A stretch of DNA of 64,000 nt, from the NCBI GenBank assembly GCA_964252015.1, contig CAXULW010000016.1:11402-75401 (forward strand), written 5' to 3'. This DNA comes from CAXSBR01 sp964252015. GTDB lineage: Bacteria; Actinomycetota; Actinomycetes; Mycobacteriales; Jatrophihabitantaceae. The notes under the pieces were generated by a model. It made no database searches. It was given only the letters and a program-made list of their open reading frames with translations, and was not told the DNA's origin. This document shows, piece by piece, positions 53,480-63,187 of this stretch. The translations under genes were made by a program, and so were the position numbers. Every line of letters begins with the position of its first letter. Positions within the stretch are counted from its first letter, which is position 1.

Positions 53480-54862
53480 TCAGGAGTTCTTGCCGCGCCG
53501 TTCGCGAACCCGCACCGACACCTCGATCGGCGTGCCGGTGAAGTCGAAGTCCTCGCGCAGTTTGCGCTCGATGAACCGCCGGTAACCCGCCTCGAGGAAG
53601 CCGGTGGTGAACAGCACGAACCGCGGCGGGCGGGTGTCGGCCTGGGTGGCGAACAGCACCCGCGGGGCGCGACCACCGCGGGCCGGCGGCGGCGTGGCGG
53701 CGATGATGTCGTTGAGCCAGTTGTTCAGCCGCCCGGTCGGGATCCGCCGGTCCCACGAGGCCAGGCTGGTGCGCAAGGCGGGGGCGAGGCGGTCGACCGC
53801 GCGACCGGTCTGGGCGGAGATGTTCACCCGCGGCGCCCAGGTGACCCGGGCCAGGTCGCGGTCGATCTCGCGTTCCAGCACCTCGTGCCGGTCGCGGGCG
53901 TCCTCGGAGCCGGTGAGCAGATCCCACTTGTTGAACGCCAGCACCAGGGCCCGGCCGCCCTCGGTGACCTCGGCGATCACCCGCTGGTCCTGCTCGGTGA
54001 GCGGCTCGGAGGCGTCCAGTAGGACCACACACACCTCGGCCGCCTCGATGGCACCGGCGGTGCGCAGGCTGGCGTAGTACTCCATCCCGTCGGCCTGGTG
54101 GACGCGTCGGCGCAGACCGGCGGTGTCCACGAAACGCCAGTCCTCGCCGCCGATCGTGACGATGCTGTCCACCGGGTCGACGGTGGTGCCGGCCACGGCG
54201 TCGACCACGGACCGGTCCTCACCGGTGAGCTTGTTGAGCAGGCTGGACTTGCCCACGTTGGGGCGCCCGATCAGGGCCACCCGGCGGGGCCCGCCCTCGA
54301 TGTCGGTGTCGCGCGGGGCGTCGGGCAGCTTGTCCAGCATGGCGTCGAGCAGGTCGCCGCTGCCCCGTCCGTGCAGGCCGCTGACCGGGTACGGCTCCCC
54401 CAGCCCGAGCGACCACAGCTCGGCCGCGTCGGACTCCAGTCGCTCGTCGTCGACCTTGGTGACGGTCAACACCACCGGCCGGCCGCCGCGGCGCAGCGTG
54501 CGGGCCACGGCCAGGTCGGTCTCGGTCGCGCCGGTTCTCCCGTCGATCACGAACAGGACCAGGTCGGCCGTGGCCACGGCGCGCTCGGCCTGCTCGGACA
54601 CCCGCGCCTGCAGGCCGCGCGCGTCGGGCTCCCAGCCGCCGGTGTCGACCAGGGTGAACCGCCGCCCGCTCCAGATCGCGTCGTAGGCCACCCGGTCGCG
54701 GGTGACGCCGGGGATGTCCTGGACGACAGCCTCGCGACGGCCGAGGATGCGGTTGACCAGCGTCGACTTGCCGACGTTTGGCCGCCCGACCACCGCCACG
54801 ACCGGGATGTCGGCCGGGGCCCCGGGAGCGGCGATATCGGTAGGTAGGTCAACTTCGGTCAC
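53480..54862 (-). CDS. der: Ribosome-assembly GTPase Der (EngA)
   Basis: 460 residues. Two G domains, each with GRPNVGKS, and switch/G3 motifs DTGGWE and DTAGLR, TKVDD and NKWDL as G4, then a KH-like domain near the C-terminus. Der is needed for 50S subunit maturation. It follows cmk on the same strand, with a dyad between, as in many actinomycetes. Confidence 0.95.
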   Translation of the reverse strand: MTEVDLPTDIAAPGAPADIPVVAVVGRPNVGKSTLVNRILGRREAVVQDIPGVTRDRVAYDAIWSGRRFTLVDTGGWEPDARGLQARVSEQAERAVATADLVLFVIDGRTGATETDLAVARTLRRGGRPVVLTVTKVDDERLESDAAELWSLGLGEPYPVSGLHGRGSGDLLDAMLDKLPDAPRDTDIEGGPRRVALIGRPNVGKSSLLNKLTGEDRSVVDAVAGTTVDPVDSIVTIGGEDWRFVDTAGLRRRVHQADGMEYYASLRTAGAIEAAEVCVVLLDASEPLTEQDQRVIAEVTEGGRALVLAFNKWDLLTGSEDARDRHEVLEREIDRDLARVTWAPRVNISAQTGRAVDRLAPALRTSLASWDRRIPTGRLNNWLNDIIAATPPPARGGRAPRVLFATQADTRPPRFVLFTTGFLEAGYRRFIERKLREDFDFTGTPIEVSVRVRERRGKNS

Positions 54863-54903
54863 CCCGCCATTGTCCCAGCCTGCGGCACAACCCGTTGACG
54901 CCC

Positions 54904-54953
54904 CGAATCGGGTGCACGGAGGTCCGGCAGGTGGTTTGGGTGCACCCGATTCG
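54904..54953 (-). terminator. Inverted repeat between cmk and der
   Basis: CGAATCGGGTGCAC (54904-54917) and GTGCACCCGATTCG (54940-54953) form a perfect 14-bp stem with a 22-base loop, starting 7 bases after the cmk stop. It may attenuate or terminate transcription before der. Its CGGGTGCAC core recurs in the dyad upstream of cmk. Confidence 0.55.
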
Positions 54954-54959
54954 TGGGCT

Positions 54960-55622
54960 TCAGGCGGGGAGCATGGCGACGATGGCGTCGATGACCCCGT
55001 CGACGTCGAGGTGGCTGGTGTCGAGCTCGACCGCTCCGTCGGCGCGCACCAGGGGGCTGACCGCGCGGGTGCTGTCCAGGCGATCGCGGCGGGCCAGGTC
55101 GGCGGCCACGGCGGAGACGTCGGCGGACACGAGCTCGCCGGCGCGCCGCGCGGCCCGGACCTCGGGCGAGGCGGTGAGGTACACCTTGACCTCGGCCTGG
55201 GGCCAGACCACCGACGCGATGTCGCGGCCCTCGACGACGATGCCGCCGCTGCCGATCAGCTCGCGTTGTTGCGCCACCAGCTCGGTGCGCACCGGCGCGA
55301 TGGCCGAGACCGCGCTGACCGCCTTGGTCACGTCGCCGCCGCGAATCTCCGCGGTCACGTCGTCGCCGGCGATCGAAACGGTCTGGTCGGCGGGGTCGGT
55401 GGACAGGCGCACGTCCGCATCGTCCAACAACGCCGTCACGGCCTCGGCGTCGGACGGATCGACCCCGCGGCGCAGGACCAGCGCCGTCACCGCGCGGTAC
55501 ATGGCCCCGCTGTCGAGGTAACGCACGCCCAGGCGTCGGGCCAGTGCGCGGGCCACGGTCGACTTGCCCGTCCCGGACGGCCCGTCCAGGGCGATGACTC
55601 CGGCGAACGACGAGGCAGGCAC
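54960..55622 (-). CDS. cmk: Cytidylate kinase
   Basis: 220 residues from GTG 55622. P-loop LDGPSGTGKSTVARALA, then YLDSGAMYRAVT, IVVEGRDIASVVWPQAEVKV, and RRDRLDSTRAVSPLVRADGA. It phosphorylates CMP/dCMP. Upstream GTG 55655 and the frame start 55676 would place the start inside a strong dyad and before the family-typical region, so 55622 is preferred. It shares nucleotide supply with pyrG at the far end of the block. Confidence 0.92.
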   Translation of the reverse strand: MPASSFAGVIALDGPSGTGKSTVARALARRLGVRYLDSGAMYRAVTALVLRRGVDPSDAEAVTALLDDADVRLSTDPADQTVSIAGDDVTAEIRGGDVTKAVSAVSAIAPVRTELVAQQRELIGSGGIVVEGRDIASVVWPQAEVKVYLTASPEVRAARRAGELVSADVSAVAADLARRDRLDSTRAVSPLVRADGAVELDTSHLDVDGVIDAIVAMLPA

Positions 55623-55642
55623 GGGCCGTGAGGTTACAGGCC

Positions 55643-55691
55643 GATCCGGGTGCACACGTGGACACCCACGGTCCATCTATGCACCCGGATC
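55643..55691 (-). terminator. Inverted repeat between aroH and cmk
   Basis: GATCCGGGTGCA (55643-55654) and TGCACCCGGATC (55680-55691) form a perfect 12-bp stem with a 25-base loop. It starts 5 bases after the aroH stop and ends 20 bases before the cmk start. Same CGGGTGCA core as the cmk-der dyad. Confidence 0.55.
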
Positions 55692-55696
55692 ACCGA

Positions 55697-56059
55697 TTAT
55701 TGGGGCAGATCGGTGCGCAGGCCGGCGGCGCCACGCAGGTAGACGTGGTGCACCGCGGAACGGGGAACGTCGATCTCGACGTGGGCCAGCAGCCGCAGCA
55801 CCCGCGGCATCGCGCCCGGCACGGAGATCTCGGTGGCGCACAGCAGGGGAACGTCGGTCAGCCCCATGAGCCGCGCGGCGTAGGCGGGGAAGTCGGCGGT
55901 CAGGTCAGGCGTCGCGGTGAAGACGATGCTGATGAAGTCGTCGTGGTCGAGCCGGTTGCGTTCGATCACGCCGCGCACGAGTTCAGCCGCACCGGTGAGG
56001 ATGTCATCGCGGGTGTCGGCATCGACCTGGATCGCCCCGCGCACCGCCCGTACCGCCAT
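55697..56059 (-). CDS. aroH: Chorismate mutase, AroH type
   Basis: 120 residues. Trimeric AroH fold: AVRGAIQVDADTRDDILTGA (Arg near residue 6), DFISIVFTATPDLTADFPAY, LLCATEISVPGAMPRVLRLL with the Cys, Glu and Arg of the active site, and HHVYLRGA. It converts chorismate to prephenate for Phe/Tyr. GGAGG before ATG 56059 supports the start. The enzyme sits inside the rluB-cmk interval, as in several Frankia-like genomes to my knowledge. Confidence 0.92.
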   Translation of the reverse strand: MAVRAVRGAIQVDADTRDDILTGAAELVRGVIERNRLDHDDFISIVFTATPDLTADFPAYAARLMGLTDVPLLCATEISVPGAMPRVLRLLAHVEIDVPRSAVHHVYLRGAAGLRTDLPQ

Positions 56060-56082
56060 GACTCTGCCTCCGGTTCGGGTGG

Positions 56083-56838
56083 TTACAGGCCGGCGGCCTT
56101 GAACAGCGCGGCCAGCTCGGGCCGGGCCAGCTTGCGCACCGTACCCGGCTTCTGGTGGCCGAGCAGGACGGGCCCGATCGAGGTGCGCACCAGCCGGCTC
56201 ACCGGCAGGCCGACCTCGGCCAGCATCCGCCGCACCAGGTGCTTGCGGCCCTCGTTGACGGTGATCTCGACCAGCGCCCGGCCGTTGACGATCTGCTGGG
56301 TCTTGAAGTCCTCGACCTTGGCCGGGCCGTCGTCTAGCTCGACGCCCTTGCGCAGCCGCCCGGCCACCCCGCGCGGGATCGGCGCGGCCACGTCGGCCAG
56401 GTAGGTCTTGGGCACGCCGTAGCTCGGGTGCATCAGCCGGTTGGCCAGCTCGCCGTCGTTGGTCATCAACAGCAGGCCTTCGCTGTCGGCATCGAGGCGC
56501 CCGACGTGGAACAGCCGCTCGCTGCGGTCGGCCACCCAGTCGCCGACGCACGGGCGGCCCTGGTCGTCCGACATCGTCGACAACACCCCGCGCGGCTTGT
56601 TCAGGGCCAGGTAGACCAGGTCCTCGCGCAGGTTGAGACGGGCGCCATCCACCTTGACCACGGCCGTGTCCGGGTCGATGCGCATGCCCTGCTCGCGCAC
56701 GATCTTGCCGTCCACCTCGACCCGCCCGGCCGCGATCATCTCCTCGCTGGCCCGCCGGGAGGCGACCCCGGCTCCGGCCAGCACCTTCTGCAGCCGGATG
56801 CCCTCCTTGGCCGGGTCGCCCGTGCGCTCAGAAGGCAT
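56083..56838 (-). CDS. rluB: 23S rRNA pseudouridine synthase (RluB type)
   Basis: 251 residues. S4 domain (IRLQKVLAGAGVASRRASEE) followed by the synthase domain with catalytic Asp in HVGRLDADSEGLLLMTND and LALNKPRGVLST. It modifies 23S rRNA uridines. The start overlaps scpB by 11 bp, so the operon is tight. Confidence 0.93.
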   Translation of the reverse strand: MPSERTGDPAKEGIRLQKVLAGAGVASRRASEEMIAAGRVEVDGKIVREQGMRIDPDTAVVKVDGARLNLREDLVYLALNKPRGVLSTMSDDQGRPCVGDWVADRSERLFHVGRLDADSEGLLLMTNDGELANRLMHPSYGVPKTYLADVAAPIPRGVAGRLRKGVELDDGPAKVEDFKTQQIVNGRALVEITVNEGRKHLVRRMLAEVGLPVSRLVRTSIGPVLLGHQKPGTVRKLARPELAALFKAAGL

Positions 56839-57559
56839 CGAAATCCACTCCGTCGTCTGCGTTCAGGTCATCGAGGTCGGGCAGGAGCGGCGCCAGCGAC
56901 GGCAATTCGTCCAGGCCGGTGAGCCCGATCTTGTCCAGGAACAGGTCGGTGGTGGCGTACAGGCCGGCCTGGGAATCCGCGTCCACCCCGACCTCGGCGA
57001 TCAGGCCGCGGCTGAGCAGGGTACGGATCACGCCGTCCACGCTGACCCCGCGGATGGCGGCGATCCGGCCGCGCGTCACCGGTTGGCGGTAGGCGACGAC
57101 GGCCAGGGTCTCCAGCGCGGCCTGGCTGAGCTTGGTCCGCTGCCCGTCGCGCAGGAACCGTTCCACCGCCGGGGCGACGTCGGTGCGGGTGGAGAACCGG
57201 AAGCCGCCGGCGAGCTCGCGCAGCTCGATGCCGGCGGCGCGCTGGTCGAGGTCGACGCCGATCGCGGCCAGGGCGGCGCGGACATCGGGCTCGGGTCGGC
57301 GCAGCGCGACGGCCAGGTCCGTGGCCGTGAGCGCCGCGTCGGTGACGAACAGCACCGCCTCTACCGCGGCTCGCATCCGAGCCGGGTCGTCGAGGCCGAG
57401 GGTGTCCAGCTCGTCGACCTCGGGCTCGGGACCGTCTTGGTCGGAGCGGGTCACGTCATCGACGGGACCACCGACCACGCCCACCGCCTGGTCCACCGGC
57501 CCGCCGAGCGCCTCGTCGACCGCCTGGTCATCGACGGCCTGGTCGGTCGGGCTGCTCAC
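56828..57559 (-). CDS. scpB: Segregation and condensation protein B
   Basis: 243 residues. Two winged helices: AAVEAVLFVTDAALTATDLA and FLRDGQRTKLSQAALETLAV, with VAYRQPVTRGRIAAIRGVSV. Acidic N-terminal tail of ~50 residues (repeated DDQAVDEALGGPVDQAVG). ScpB dimers bind ScpA and SMC to compact chromosomes. Starts inside the scpA stop. Confidence 0.93.
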   Translation of the reverse strand: MSSPTDQAVDDQAVDEALGGPVDQAVGVVGGPVDDVTRSDQDGPEPEVDELDTLGLDDPARMRAAVEAVLFVTDAALTATDLAVALRRPEPDVRAALAAIGVDLDQRAAGIELRELAGGFRFSTRTDVAPAVERFLRDGQRTKLSQAALETLAVVAYRQPVTRGRIAAIRGVSVDGVIRTLLSRGLIAEVGVDADSQAGLYATTDLFLDKIGLTGLDELPSLAPLLPDLDDLNADDGVDFDAF

Positions 57560-58395
57560 GGGTACTCCTCGTCGACATCGATTCCGCTGGTCTCCGGCGC
57601 CGCGACCGGATCGTTACCGTCCGCCGATGTGGGGCCGGGCTCGATCCAGCGCACGACCAGGTCGCTCAGGGCGGCGGCCTGCTCGAACGCCACCGACCCC
57701 TCACGGTAGAGCTCCAGCAGGCCGAGGAAACGCGCCACGACCTCCAGCGTCGACCCGCAATCGGCCACCAACGCCCGGAACGTCGCGGTGGGATGTGCCC
57801 GCAGCTTGCTGGCCAGGACGGCCATGTGCTCGCGAACGCTCACCCGCACGGTGTGGATGTGGTCCGTGGCCACGACCGGAGCGGGCCGCTCGCGCATGGC
57901 GTAGACCGCCAGCTCGGCCAGCCGGGGCGGGTCGAGGTCGAGCACGACCTCGGGGGCCAGGCCGGCGAAGCGTGGTTCCAGGTCGACGGTGCGCGGGTAG
58001 CGACGCGAGTTGCGGCGCAGGAGCTCGGCCAGGTGCGCCGCCGACAGCTTGTAGGCGCGGTACTGCAACAGCCGTGCGAACAGCAGGTCCCGGGCCTCCA
58101 GCAGGGCGAGGTCCTCGTCGTCGTCGGCGTCGATCGAGGGCAGCAGCCGCGCCGCCTTCAGATCGAGCAGCGTCGCGGCCACGACCAGGAACCGCGTCGT
58201 CTGGCCCAGGTCCCACTCCGGCCCGGACGCGTTGATGTGGGCGATGAAGTCGTCGCACACCTGGGCCAGCGCGATTTCGGTGATGTCGAGCTGCCGCCGG
58301 CCGATCAGGCTCAGCAGCAGGTCGAACGGGCCCTCGAACTGCGACAGGTGGACGTGGAACGGGGTCGCCGCCTCGGCCCGGGCGGTCATGGTCAT
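57556..58395 (-). CDS. scpA: Segregation and condensation protein A
   Basis: 279 residues from ATG 58395. Kleisin: FHVHLSQFEGPFDLLLSLIG, RRQLDITEIALAQVCDDFIA, then helical middle and C-terminal winged helix (VSVREHMAVLASKLRAH, FLGLLELYREGSVAFEQAA). It bridges the SMC heads. It follows parA by 10 bp and overlaps scpB by 4 bp. The open frame extends upstream but that is inside parA. Confidence 0.92.
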   Translation of the reverse strand: MTMTARAEAATPFHVHLSQFEGPFDLLLSLIGRRQLDITEIALAQVCDDFIAHINASGPEWDLGQTTRFLVVAATLLDLKAARLLPSIDADDDEDLALLEARDLLFARLLQYRAYKLSAAHLAELLRRNSRRYPRTVDLEPRFAGLAPEVVLDLDPPRLAELAVYAMRERPAPVVATDHIHTVRVSVREHMAVLASKLRAHPTATFRALVADCGSTLEVVARFLGLLELYREGSVAFEQAAALSDLVVRWIEPGPTSADGNDPVAAPETSGIDVDEEYP

Positions 58396-58405
58396 GGGCG
58401 GGCGA

Positions 58406-59455
58406 TCATGAGGGCGGCGGGCCGCGGTGAGCCAGTACCTCCATGGCCAGCTCGCGGTAGGCCTGGGCTCCGCTCGAGCTCGGCGCCCACGACGTGATCG
58501 GCTGGCCGGCCACGGTGGTCTCCGGGAAGCGCACCGTGCGGGCGATGACGGTGTCGTACACCGCGTCGCCGAACGCCTCGACCACGCGGGCGTAGACCTC
58601 GCGACTGTGCAGGGTGCGCCCGTCGTACATGGTGGCCAGGATGCCTTCGAGGTGCAGCTGCGGGTTGAGCCGGTCGCGGACCTTGTCGATGGTGTCGACG
58701 AGCAGGGCCACGCCGCGCAGGGAGAGGAACTCACATTCGAGCGGGACGATGACGCCCTCGGCTGCGGTCAACGCGTTCACCGTGAGCAGCCCCAGCGAGG
58801 GCTGGCAGTCGATGAGGATGAAGTCGTAACGGTCGCGGACGGGGTTCAGCGCGCGCAGCAGGGTCTGCTCGCGGGCCACCTCGTTGACGAGCTGCACCTC
58901 GGCCGCGGACAGGTCGATGTTGCTGGGCAGCAGATCCAGGCCGTTCACGCCGGTCTTGAGGACGACGTCGTCGAACGCGACGTCGCGGCGCAGGAGCAGG
59001 TCGTAGGTGGTCAGGTCCAGGTTGTGCGGCGCGATGCCGAGCCCAGCCGAGAGCGCACCCTGCGGGTCGAAGTCGACCAGCAACACGCGCCGCCCGAATT
59101 CGGCCAGCGCGGCCCCGAGGTTGATCGTCGACGTGGTCTTGCCGACCCCGCCCTTCTGGTTGCACAGCGCCAGCACCCGGGCCGGTCCATGACGTTCCAG
59201 CGGCTCCGGGGCGAGCAGGGGCCGTTTCGTCCGCGAGCGGGCCGGGTCGGGCGAGGCCTTGTCCGCCGCCGCCCGGTCGATCGCCGCCGGGTCGATCGCC
59301 GCCGGGTCGATCGCGGCATCGTCGATCGCCGCATCGTTGACCGGTTGATCAACCGGCTGGTCGACCGGCTCGGTCGGACGCTCGGCGGCCTCGGCCGGGA
59401 ACAAGGCCGGTTCCGGGTCCGGTTCCGGGTTAGGCATGCTGCTCGGCGTGGTCAT
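58406..59455 (-). CDS. ParA/Soj-family chromosome-partition ATPase
   Basis: 349 residues. Deviant Walker A LCNQKGGVGKTTSTINLG, Walker A' LLVDFDPQGALSAGLG, DFILIDCQPSLGLLTVNA. The N-terminal ~85 residues are Pro/Glu/Ala-rich with AAIDPAAID repeats from a 15-bp DNA repeat near 59281-59330. This is the Rv1708 position (second ParA, not the oriC parA), with no parB next to it. Probably works with ScpAB or cell poles. Confidence 0.9.
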   Translation of the reverse strand: MTTPSSMPNPEPDPEPALFPAEAAERPTEPVDQPVDQPVNDAAIDDAAIDPAAIDPAAIDRAAADKASPDPARSRTKRPLLAPEPLERHGPARVLALCNQKGGVGKTTSTINLGAALAEFGRRVLLVDFDPQGALSAGLGIAPHNLDLTTYDLLLRRDVAFDDVVLKTGVNGLDLLPSNIDLSAAEVQLVNEVAREQTLLRALNPVRDRYDFILIDCQPSLGLLTVNALTAAEGVIVPLECEFLSLRGVALLVDTIDKVRDRLNPQLHLEGILATMYDGRTLHSREVYARVVEAFGDAVYDTVIARTVRFPETTVAGQPITSWAPSSSGAQAYRELAMEVLAHRGPPPS

Positions 59456-59643
59456 GAGCGGTGCCGTTCACCTGCCTTCGCCGGTCATCGCGTTCGGGAA
59501 ATGGTCGTCCGGCCCAGCTGGTCGGCGGACGGTTCGACCGGCTGCGACGCTACCGCAACGGCCGTCCGTGGCCCGGGCTCCACGCCGTACCCGCGCGCGC
59601 CGGAGACCGCCAAAACAACGGGTGCAGTAGGCAACCGGGACGT

Positions 59644-60591
59644 TCACCGGGCCCGCGGATGCGCTGCGGCGAACACCTCGCGCAGCGCGTCGACGGTCAC
59701 CTGGGTGTAGATCTGGGTCGTCGTCACCGACGCGTGCCCCAGCAGCTCCTGGACCTCGCGCACGTTGGCGCCGCCTTCGATCAGGTGGGTGGCGTAGGAG
59801 TGGCGCAACGTGTGCGGGGACAGGTCACCGCGCAGCCCGGCTCGCTCGGCTGCCGCCCGCAGCACCGCCCACGCGCTCTGGCGGGACAACGGCCCGCCGC
59901 GGGCGTTGAGGAACACCCGCCGGGCTGCCGCGCCGCCGCCGGACCCGCTGGCCAGCAGGGGCCGGACCCGCACCAGATAGGCCTCGACCGCGGCCACCGC
60001 GTAGGTCCCGACCGGGACGCGGCGCTGTTTGCCGCCCTTACCGGCCAGCAGCACGGTGCGATTGGCCAGGTCGATGTCGTCCAGGCTCAGCCCGACCGCC
60101 TCGGAGATGCGCGCGCCAGTGCCGTACAACAGCTCGAGCAGCGCCCGGTCGCGCCCGGCCAGCGGCGTGTCGGCGAAGCTGGCCGCTTCCAGCAACCGCT
60201 CGACGTCGTCCACCGAGATCGCCTTCGGTAACCGCTTGGCCGGCACGGGTGGGCTGACTTCGTGGGCGACGTCGGCGGTCACCACGCCCTCGCGCAGCGC
60301 GAAGCGGTGCAGTCCGCGTACCGCGACGACGGCCCGCCCGGACGAGCTGGCCGACAGCGGCGGATGGCCGTCGCCGCCTTCGCGCAGGTGGGCCAGGAAC
60401 TGACCGACCTGGACGCCGGTGACCGCGCCCAGATCGCGCACGCCGAGCCCGGCCAGGAAGTCCCGGTAGCGACGCAGGTCCCGCCGGTAGGACTGCAACG
60501 TGTTGATGGCCGAGCCCCGCTCGACGGCCAGGTGGTCGAGGTACGCCGTCACCACCCGGTCGATGGCAGCGCGGGTGTCCGTGGCCGTCAT
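59644..60591 (-). CDS. xerD: Tyrosine recombinase XerD
   Basis: 315 residues. N-terminal core-binding domain (AYLDHLAVERGSAINTLQSY) and catalytic domain with all hallmarks: GTGARISEAVGL (Arg), SPHTLRHSYATHLIEGG (His-x-x-Arg), LGHASVTTTQIYTQV (His and the Tyr nucleophile). It resolves chromosome dimers at dif with XerC. Its housekeeping neighbours show it is not a phage integrase. 188 bp of empty sequence separates it from parA. Confidence 0.92.
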   Translation of the reverse strand: MTATDTRAAIDRVVTAYLDHLAVERGSAINTLQSYRRDLRRYRDFLAGLGVRDLGAVTGVQVGQFLAHLREGGDGHPPLSASSSGRAVVAVRGLHRFALREGVVTADVAHEVSPPVPAKRLPKAISVDDVERLLEAASFADTPLAGRDRALLELLYGTGARISEAVGLSLDDIDLANRTVLLAGKGGKQRRVPVGTYAVAAVEAYLVRVRPLLASGSGGGAAARRVFLNARGGPLSRQSAWAVLRAAAERAGLRGDLSPHTLRHSYATHLIEGGANVREVQELLGHASVTTTQIYTQVTVDALREVFAAAHPRAR

Positions 60592-60598
60592 GCGCCGA

Positions 60599-61278
60599 TC
60601 ACGTCTGGGCCGGCAACGGTTGAGACGGCGACCGATGAGACGGCGACGGGTCCGGATGGGGCGGGGTCAGCTGCGGTTTGTCGGCCCAGATCGCGTCGGC
60701 CACGCGCAGCGAGGCGAACCCGTCGGCCCGGGCAACCACGCAGGCCAGGATCCCGGCCACCGCCGCGGCGTTGCTGATCTCGCCGGCGAAGACGGCCGCC
60801 TGCGCCTCGTCCAGAGGCACCCGGCGCAGGGTCATCGTCGCCTCCTCGTGCTCGCCGACGTGCCTCTCGTCGGCGCTGACCTCAGTGAGCCCGCGGGCCA
60901 GGTAGACCCGGATGGCCTCATTCGTCATGCCCGGCGAGCTGAGCAGGTCGAGCAGCACCAGCCACTCGTCGGCCCGCAGAGCGGTCTCCTCGTACAGTTC
61001 CCGCTGGGCCGCGGTGATCGCCGGCTCGCCGTCCACGTCGAGCAGTCCGGCCGGGAGCTCGTCCAGCAACCGACCGACCGGCTGCCGGAACTGGCGCACC
61101 AGCACCACGCGGTCGTCGTCGTCCAGCGCGACGACGGCCACCGCTCCGGGATGGACGACGATGTCGCGATCGGATTCGGTGCCGTCGGGCATGCGCAGCC
61201 GGTCGGTGCGTACCTCGATGATCCGTCCGGAGAAGTTCGGTGTGGACGACACCACCGTGAAGCCCGGAGCGCCGTCAC

Positions 61279-61282
<4 letters not shown>
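60599..61282 (-). CDS. Nudix hydrolase, ADP-ribose pyrophosphatase-like
   Basis: 227 residues. Complete Nudix box GLLDVDGEPAITAAQRELYEETALRA, preceded by VVLVRQFRQPVGRLLDELPA. Rv1700-like enzymes hydrolyse ADP-ribose and related nucleotides. Pro/Ser/His-rich C-terminal tail. The gene starts 1 codon inside pyrG's stop region, so it is coupled to pyrG. Confidence 0.9.
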
Positions 61283-63048
<1,766 letters not shown>

Positions 63049-63187
63049 TGCAACTCCCGTGGTCGCGTCCGTGCGGGGGGTCCTGACACCGTCAACGACG
63101 GTGCTGGAGTAACGGGATCTGTTCCTGCGCGACGCCCGGCGGACCGGGCCTCCACTATTGGAAAAGGCCCCGGATACCCACGGAAGT

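Noticed and set aside
59456..59643. parS or origin-like site near the ParA gene
   Set aside because: No TGTTTCACGTGAAACA-like sequence or DnaA-box cluster is visible.
59644..60591. XerD-like recombinase as an integron or phage integrase
   Set aside because: It sits in the conserved parA-xerD-nudix-pyrG order and has no att site or cargo.
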